A stretch of DNA of 18,357 nucleotides, taken from the NCBI GenBank assembly GCA_036310185.1, contig JAXJSH010000037.1:1-18357 (forward strand), read 5' to 3'. Each line of letters opens with the position of its first letter. Within the stretch, counting starts at the first letter, position 1. Position numbers and translations under genes: made by a program. The notes below the pieces were generated by a model that worked only from the letters and a program-made list of their open reading frames with translations, ran no database searches and was not told the origin of the DNA. Origin of the DNA: JALENY01 sp036310185 (GTDB lineage Bacteria; Bacillota; Clostridia; Lachnospirales; Lachnospiraceae). Shown here one piece after another: positions 13,213-18,357 of this stretch.

Positions 13213-15125
13213 GTACAGAATATGGAGCAGATCAAATTCAAATATTGGAAGGGTTGGAAGCAGTTCGTAAAAGACCGGGTATGTATATCGGCAGCACTTC
13301 GACAAGAGGGCTTCATCATCTGGTATATGAAATCGTGGATAATTCCGTAGATGAAGCGCTGGCAGGATTCTGTGATAATATAAAAGTAATCATAAACAGA
13401 GACGGTTCCGTTACCGTTATTGATAATGGCCGCGGTATCCCGATCGGAATCAATCATAAGGCGGGGATTCCGGCGGTAGAAGTGGTCTTTACCGTACTTC
13501 ATGCCGGCGGAAAATTCGGCGGCGGCGGATATAAAGTATCCGGCGGTCTCCATGGTGTAGGTGCATCTGTTGTAAACGCCCTTTCGGAATGGCTGGAAGT
13601 TACCATCTACAACGGGGGAAAAATATATCGCCAGCGCTATGAAAGAGGACACGTGATCTATAAATTAAAAGAAATCGGTGAATGCGAAGCCGGAAAAACA
13701 GGTACTACGGTTACCTTTTTCCCGGATAATGAGATCTTTGAAGACATTCACTTTGATTACGATACCTTAAAACAGCGATTTCGCGAGATGGCTTTTCTGA
13801 CAAAAGGTCTGCGCATCAGCCTGCGGGATGAGAGAGAAGAAGAGCCGGTTGAAAAGGAATTTTACTACGAAGGCGGTATCAAGGAATTTGTCCAGTATCT
13901 GAACAAAAGCAAAACACCTCTGTATGAAGATATTATTTACTGCGAAGGGGAGAAAAATGGTGTATTGGTAGAAGTGGCCATGCAGCATAATGATTCCTAC
14001 ACAGAAAATACGTACGGTTTTGTAAATAACATTACAACACCGGAAGGCGGAACCCATGTAGTAGGTTTCCGTAACGCCTTAACAAAAGTATTTAACGATT
14101 ATGCAAGAAAAAATAAACTGCTGCGTGACAGCGAACCGAATCTTTCCGGTGAAGATATCCGTGAAGGTCTGACTGCGATCATCAGCGTAAAAATTGAAGA
14201 TCCCCAGTTTGAGGGACAGACAAAGCAGAAACTTGGAAACAGTGAAGCGCGCGGTGCGGTTGATGGCATTGTATCAAAACAGCTGGAGATTTATCTGGAA
14301 CAGAATCCGCAGATTGCAAAACTGACGGTGGAAAAATCGGTTCTGGCTCAGCGTGCCCGCGATGCAGCAAGAAAAGCCCGCGACCTGACAAGAAGAAAAT
14401 CTGCACTTGATGGAATGTCTCTTCCGGGAAAACTGGCAGACTGTTCCGACAAAGATCCCAAAAACTGCGAAATCTATATCGTAGAGGGAGATTCCGCGGG
14501 CGGATCAGCCAAAACCGCCAGAGACCGTAAGACGCAGGCCATTTTGCCTCTTCGTGGCAAAATCCTGAATGTGGAAAAGGCCCGACTTGATAAAATTTAT
14601 GGAAATGCTGAGATCAAAGCCATGATCACTGCTTTTGGTACCGGTATCCATGATGACTTTGATATTACAAAACTGCGTTATCATAAAATTATTATCATGA
14701 CGGATGCGGACGTTGATGGTGCTCATATTGCAACGTTATTATTAACCTTTTTATATCGCTTTATGCCGGAACTGATCAAACAGGGATATGTTTATCTGGC
14801 ACAGCCGCCCCTTTACAAACTGGAAAAAAATAAAAAAGTATGGTATGCCTACTCGGATGAAGAACTGGATAAGATTCTGACAGAAGTGGGACGTGACAGC
14901 AATAATAAAATCCAGCGATATAAAGGGCTTGGAGAAATGGACGCAGATCAGTTATGGGATACGACCATGGATCCGAAACAGCGAATTTTGTTAAAAGTAT
15001 CGATGAACGAAGAAACATCATCCGAACTGGATCTTACCTTTACCACACTGATGGGGGATAAAGTAGAACCGAGACGTGAGTTTATTGAAGAGAGAGCCAA
15101 GGATGTTAAAAACCTGGATATCTAG
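13209..15125 (+). CDS. gyrB: DNA gyrase subunit B
   Basis: A 638-residue ATPase subunit of the A2B2 gyrase that introduces negative supercoils. The GHKL ATPase has Glu41/Asn45 in EIVDN, IDNGRGIP (71-78) and SGGLHGVGAS (111-120). The transducer follows, then the TOPRIM domain with EGDSAGGSAK (426-435), PLRGKILNVEKA (447-458) and the metal-binding TDADVD (498-503). The length matches the short Firmicute-type GyrB, without the proteobacterial insert. The start has GGAGGA within the recF 3' end. The Asp and Lys positions linked to quinolone resistance (Asp428, Lys451) keep their usual residues. Confidence 0.98.
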   Translation: MSTEYGADQIQILEGLEAVRKRPGMYIGSTSTRGLHHLVYEIVDNSVDEALAGFCDNIKVIINRDGSVTVIDNGRGIPIGINHKAGIPAVEVVFTVLHAGGKFGGGGYKVSGGLHGVGASVVNALSEWLEVTIYNGGKIYRQRYERGHVIYKLKEIGECEAGKTGTTVTFFPDNEIFEDIHFDYDTLKQRFREMAFLTKGLRISLRDEREEEPVEKEFYYEGGIKEFVQYLNKSKTPLYEDIIYCEGEKNGVLVEVAMQHNDSYTENTYGFVNNITTPEGGTHVVGFRNALTKVFNDYARKNKLLRDSEPNLSGEDIREGLTAIISVKIEDPQFEGQTKQKLGNSEARGAVDGIVSKQLEIYLEQNPQIAKLTVEKSVLAQRARDAARKARDLTRRKSALDGMSLPGKLADCSDKDPKNCEIYIVEGDSAGGSAKTARDRKTQAILPLRGKILNVEKARLDKIYGNAEIKAMITAFGTGIHDDFDITKLRYHKIIIMTDADVDGAHIATLLLTFLYRFMPELIKQGYVYLAQPPLYKLEKNKKVWYAYSDEELDKILTEVGRDSNNKIQRYKGLGEMDADQLWDTTMDPKQRILLKVSMNEETSSELDLTFTTLMGDKVEPRREFIEERAKDVKNLDI

Positions 15126-15185
15126 CATATAGAGCGACAGATATTTGATTTTTAAGTAACTGGCGCGGGAGGAGATAGAATCGAG

Positions 15186-17642
15186 ATGGAAGATAATATT
15201 TTTGATAAGATCCAGGAAGTGGATTTGAAAAAAACGATGGAAGATTCTTACATCGACTATGCCATGAGTGTAATTGCTTCACGTGCTCTGCCGGATGTAA
15301 GAGACGGATTAAAACCGGTTCAGAGAAGGGTTTTATATTCCATGATTGAATTGAACAACGGACCGGACAAACCGCACAGAAAATGTGCCCGTATTGTCGG
15401 TGATACCATGGGTAAATACCATCCACATGGAGACAGCTCTATTTATGGCGCTCTGGTCAATATGGCACAGGAATGGTCCACCAGATATCCGCTGGTTGAT
15501 GGACATGGAAACTTTGGTTCCGTCGATGGTGACGGTGCCGCTGCGATGCGATATACAGAGGCAAGACTCAGTAAAATATCCATGGAAATGCTGGCTGATA
15601 TTAATAAAAATACGGTCGATTTTCAGCCAAACTTTGATGAGACGGAAAAAGAACCGGTTGTTCTGCCGTCCAGATATCCGAATCTTCTGGTAAACGGTAC
15701 TTCCGGTATTGCAGTAGGTATGGCTACCAATATACCGCCCCACAATCTCAGAGAAGTTGTATCAGCAGTTGTAAAGATTATTGATAATATCGTGGAGGAA
15801 GACCGGGAGACCGCAATAGAAGAAATTCTTGAGATTGTAAAAGGTCCGGATTTTCCGACGGGAGCGACCATCCTCGGTACAAGAGGAATTGAAGAAGCAT
15901 ATCGTACCGGACGCGGAAAAATCCGTGTACGTGCCGTAACCAATATAGAAACTTTAGCAAACGGAAAAACGGAAATTCATGTAACAGAGCTTCCGTATAT
16001 GGTAAATAAAGCAAGACTGATCGAGAAAATTGCGGAACTTGTCCGTGATAAAAAAATAGACGGCATTACCGGGCTGAATGATCATTCCAGTCGTGAAGGT
16101 ATGGATATCTGTATTGAACTGCGCCGTGACGTAAATGCAAATGTATTGTTGAACCGCTTGTATAAACATACGCAGCTTCAGGATACTTTTGGCGTGATCA
16201 TGCTGGCTCTTGATGATAAACTTCAGCCGAAAGTCATGAATATCATGGACATGCTGAAGCATTACCTGAAACATCAGGAAGATGTGGTAACCAGAAGGAC
16301 ACAGTATGATCTGAATAAAGCGCAGGAACGTGCCCACATTTTAGAAGGTTTGTTAAAAGCACTTGATAATATTGACAAAGTAATAAAAATTATCCGTTCA
16401 TCCAGAAATGTACAGGAAGCAAAAGCAGAGTTGATGAAAGAATTTTTGCTTTCAGAAGCCCAGGCCCAGGCAATCGTGGACATGCGTCTTCGTGCGCTGA
16501 CCGGTTTGGAACGGGAAAAACTGGAAGCAGAATACAATGAGTTAATGGAAAAAATCCGTCAGTACAAAGCCATTCTGGCAGACCGCAAACTTTTGCTTCG
16601 TGTCATCCGGGAAGAAATCCTGTTGATTTCCGACAAATACGGAGATGACAGAAAAACTTCGATTGGCTATGATGAATTTGATCTGACAACGGAAGATCTG
16701 ATTCCAAAAGAAAATACAGTCATTGCCATGACAAAAGGCGGTTATATCAAGCGCATGACAGTAGATCATTTCCGTAGCCAGCATCGCGGCGGAAAAGGAA
16801 TTAAGGGAATGCAGACATTGGAAGACGACTACATTGAAGAACTTCTGATGACCACAACACACCATTACCTTATGTTCTTTACGAATACAGGACGAGTATA
16901 CCGTTTGAAAGCATACGAAATTCCGGAAGCAAGCCGTACCGCCAGAGGAACTGCTATTATTAACCTGCTGCAGCTTCAGCCAGGTGAATCCATTACTGCA
17001 GTCATTCCTGTTTCTGAATTCAAAAAAGATCAGAATCTGTTTATGGCTACAAAAAATGGTCTTGTTAAGAAGACGCCTATGACAGATTATGAAAATGTAC
17101 GAAAAACAGGTCTTGCAGCAATTACACTTCGCGAAGGCGATGAATTGATTGAAGTCAAGTTTACAGACAGCAAAAAAGATATTATTCTGGTCACAAAATT
17201 CGGTATGTGCATTCGTTTCCATGAGACAGATGTAAGATGTACCGGAAGAACATCTATGGGTGTCATTGGTATGAATCTGATAGACCAGGATGAGGTTGTA
17301 GGTATGCAGCTTTCATCACAGGGGGATTATCTTTTGATTATATCTGAAAATGGTATGGGCAAAAGAACATCCATGGGTGAATTTACACCGCAGAATCGTG
17401 GCGGTAAAGGTGTAAAATGTTATAAGATTACAGAAAAAACAGGAAATGTAGTAGGTGTAAAAGCCGTAAATGAAGAAAATGAAATTATGCTGATCACAAC
17501 GGAAGGCATTATTATTCGCACCGAATGTTCCGGAATATCTGTACTTGGAAGAATAACTTCCGGTGTAAAGGTAATTAATATAACGGAAGGGGTTACTGTT
17601 GCAAGTATTGCAAAAGTACGTGAGCGTGATCCGGAAGAATAA
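15186..17642 (+). CDS. gyrA: DNA gyrase subunit A
   Basis: An 818-residue DNA cleavage and wrapping subunit. The winged-helix breakage domain shows KYHPHGDSSIYG (77-88) and the catalytic tyrosine in AAMRYTE (Tyr123). The C-terminal beta-pinwheel (from about 500) carries the GyrA box as QHRGGKG (532-538, consensus QRRGGKG), with a related QNRGGKG blade motif near 745. The quinolone-determining region has Ser84 (E. coli Ser83) but Gly88 where E. coli has Asp87. GGAGGAGA lies 12 nt upstream of the ATG. The 60-nt gap after gyrB has no terminator, so the pair is co-transcribed; a terminator follows gyrA. Confidence 0.98.
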   Translation: MEDNIFDKIQEVDLKKTMEDSYIDYAMSVIASRALPDVRDGLKPVQRRVLYSMIELNNGPDKPHRKCARIVGDTMGKYHPHGDSSIYGALVNMAQEWSTRYPLVDGHGNFGSVDGDGAAAMRYTEARLSKISMEMLADINKNTVDFQPNFDETEKEPVVLPSRYPNLLVNGTSGIAVGMATNIPPHNLREVVSAVVKIIDNIVEEDRETAIEEILEIVKGPDFPTGATILGTRGIEEAYRTGRGKIRVRAVTNIETLANGKTEIHVTELPYMVNKARLIEKIAELVRDKKIDGITGLNDHSSREGMDICIELRRDVNANVLLNRLYKHTQLQDTFGVIMLALDDKLQPKVMNIMDMLKHYLKHQEDVVTRRTQYDLNKAQERAHILEGLLKALDNIDKVIKIIRSSRNVQEAKAELMKEFLLSEAQAQAIVDMRLRALTGLEREKLEAEYNELMEKIRQYKAILADRKLLLRVIREEILLISDKYGDDRKTSIGYDEFDLTTEDLIPKENTVIAMTKGGYIKRMTVDHFRSQHRGGKGIKGMQTLEDDYIEELLMTTTHHYLMFFTNTGRVYRLKAYEIPEASRTARGTAIINLLQLQPGESITAVIPVSEFKKDQNLFMATKNGLVKKTPMTDYENVRKTGLAAITLREGDELIEVKFTDSKKDIILVTKFGMCIRFHETDVRCTGRTSMGVIGMNLIDQDEVVGMQLSSQGDYLLIISENGMGKRTSMGEFTPQNRGGKGVKCYKITEKTGNVVGVKAVNEENEIMLITTEGIIIRTECSGISVLGRITSGVKVINITEGVTVASIAKVRERDPEE

Positions 17643-17661
17643 AAACAAAAAGAATTGAGAG

Positions 17662-17697
17662 ACGGGGGGATGCTGCTGGTGTATCACCCCGTTTTTC
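17662..17697 (+). terminator. Terminator of the gyrase operon
   Basis: ACGGGGGGAT (17662-17671) pairs with ATCACCCCGT (17683-17692) with one G-A mismatch and an 11-nt loop, followed by a U-run (17692-17696). It lies 20 nt after the gyrA stop. Confidence 0.85.
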
Positions 17698-17850
17698 TGA
17701 ATTGATAATGTTGGACCGATGAAGTTACCGTGAGCTGGTGATATAGTCTATATAGCTGTGGATATTTTAATAAAATTACGCCGATTATGTGGATAGCAAA
17801 AAGCTTGTAAAAGAAATTTTGCAAAAACAGAAAAAAGTCTTTAAAAAGCG
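17698..17850. other. Gene-free spacer after gyrA
   Basis: No gene with an RBS is seen. It holds two 8/9 DnaA-box-like sites, TGTGGATAT (17757-17765) and TGTGGATAG (17788-17796), and a short near-palindrome ATATAGTCTATAT (about 17741-17753). Significance unknown. Confidence 0.4.
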
Positions 17851-17879
17851 TTGACAAATAAAAAAGCATTTAGTATAAT
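17851..17879 (+). promoter_or_regulatory. Consensus promoter of tRNA-Ser
   Basis: TTGACA (17851-17856), a 17-bp spacer and TATAAT (17874-17879) make a perfect vegetative promoter, as expected for a stable RNA gene. A leader hairpin (17887-17894 with 17900-17907, one G-U pair) follows before the tRNA. Confidence 0.9.
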
Positions 17880-17943
17880 CAACAAAGCGCTTGTGAATAA
17901 CAAGTGCAAAAAACGAAACAAGAACAAGGAATTCAGGCAGTTT

Positions 17944-18031
17944 GGAGAAGTACTCAAGTGGCTGAAGAGGCGCCCCTGCTAAGGGTGTAGACGGTTCGCG
18001 CCGTGCGAGGGTTCAAATCCCTCCTTCTCCG
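17944..18031 (+). tRNA. tRNA-Ser (anticodon GCU)
   Basis: An 88-nt class II tRNA. The acceptor GGAGAAG (17944-17950) pairs with CTTCTCC (18024-18030), with discriminator G at 18031, which is typical of serine tRNAs. The anticodon arm has CCC/GGG around the loop CTGCTAA, giving anticodon GCT for AGC/AGU codons. A long variable arm and the T-loop GTTCAAATC are visible. CCA is not encoded. It is transcribed from its own consensus promoter and lies just before the rRNA operon promoters. Confidence 0.96.
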
Positions 18032-18064
18032 TTTCTTATTCTTGAAAAGTATTTAAAAAAGTAG

Positions 18065-18092
18065 TTGACATTTCTGAATAAGATGTGATAAT
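18065..18092 (+). promoter_or_regulatory. rRNA operon promoter P1
   Basis: TTGACA (18065-18070), a 16-bp spacer and GATAAT (18087-18092), with TGTG just before the -10. It is placed between tRNA-Ser and the rRNA leader. Confidence 0.7.
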
Positions 18093-18159
18093 ATAACAAA
18101 GTTGCGTCTGACGGATACAGATCAACCAAAAAACAACTTTGAAAAAAATAAAAAAGTTG

Positions 18160-18188
18160 TTGACAAAGGCTTTTAGATATGATAATCT
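18160..18188 (+). promoter_or_regulatory. rRNA operon promoter P2
   Basis: TTGACA (18160-18165) is followed by TATGATAATCT. The -10 can be read as GATAAT (15-bp spacer) or TAATCT (17 bp). Tandem strong promoters are usual before rRNA operons. The -35 overlaps an inverted repeat: ACAACTTT (18133-18140) with AAAGTTGT (18153-18160). Confidence 0.65.
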
Positions 18189-18357
18189 ATTTAAGCTGAC
18201 TCGCGAGAGAATAACATGGACGAGTCGAAAAATAAAGAACTTTGATAACTGAACAGTAGAACACATCGTATCAGAACTTATGAAAATAAGGGAAGATACA
18301 TCTCGAAAATTCTTTAAGAGTAAACGAACGCTCTCGAAAGAGAGAACCAAAAAGAAC
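18189..18357 (+). other. rRNA operon leader with boxA-like sequence (16S lies beyond window)
   Basis: GAACTTTGATAACTGAACAG (about 18238-18257) resembles the boxA-type antitermination segment of Firmicute rRNA leaders. A GACTCG/CGAGTC stem (18198-18203 with 18221-18226) and a hairpin CTCTC-GAAA-GAGAG (18331-18344) are present. No 16S sequence is reached by the right edge; its presence downstream is inferred. Confidence 0.65.

Noticed and set aside
16542..17222. A 226-codon minus-strand frame opposite gyrA
   Set aside because: Antisense shadow; Cys/Phe/His-rich composition with no RBS or domain.
1..18357. CRISPR arrays, IS elements, prophage or defence genes
   Set aside because: No regularly spaced repeats, transposase or phage-like frames were found; the genes are housekeeping.

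Overview
This window is the chromosomal replication-origin region of a low-GC Firmicute. Gene content, order and the AT-rich codon usage point to class Clostridia, most likely family Lachnospiraceae. That placement is from remembered gene order and protein flavour, not a database search. Transcription diverges from the rpmH/dnaA intergenic region at about 8709-9118. To the left, on the minus strand, lies rpmH-rnpA-yidD-yidC-jag-mnmE-mnmG-rsmG. To the right, on the plus strand, lies dnaA-dnaN-rlbA(yaaA)-recF-gyrB-gyrA, then a tRNA-Ser(GCU) and the promoter/leader of an rRNA operon whose 16S gene starts beyond the right edge.

Left edge (1-551): no convincing gene. It holds hairpin-rich repeat-like DNA (3-172), a perfect ParB-type parS site (233-248), an 18-bp palindrome (409-426) and a near-consensus promoter. 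An anchored alpha/beta-hydrolase-like protein follows (552-1529). It is the only gene here transcribed head-on to the replication fork, and its catalytic motifs are degenerate. A perfect bidirectional terminator separates it from rsmG. parA/parB/noc, which often follow rsmG, are absent from the window.

Minus-strand arm (1619-8708): ribosomal protein L34, RNase P protein, membrane-insertion factors YidD and YidC, the RNA-binding protein Jag, the tRNA wobble-uridine modification pair MnmE/MnmG and the 16S methyltransferase RsmG. A structured leader with two mutually exclusive pairings lies between jag and mnmE; one pairing ends in a U8 tract directly before the mnmE ribosome binding site.

Origin: bipartite, as in Bacillus. 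DnaA boxes cluster upstream of dnaA (8863-8990) and again between dnaA and dnaN. The second part ends in a DnaA box, a GC-rich spacer, CTA-type triplets and a 29-bp pure A/T tract, the layout of a basal unwinding system. A Spo0A-type box adjoins a 14-bp palindrome upstream of dnaA.

Right arm: initiator, sliding clamp, S4 protein, RecF, and both gyrase subunits (recF and gyrB overlap by 4 nt). GyrA carries Gly at the position equivalent to E. coli Asp87. Several starts were reassigned from the longest open frame on RBS and family-length grounds: mnmE, jag, yidC (TTG), dnaN and rlbA. Overall this is a conserved housekeeping region. I do not see a clear novel system; the best candidates for follow-up are the mnmE leader, the orphan parS with its head-on hydrolase neighbour, and the Spo0A-like box in the origin.
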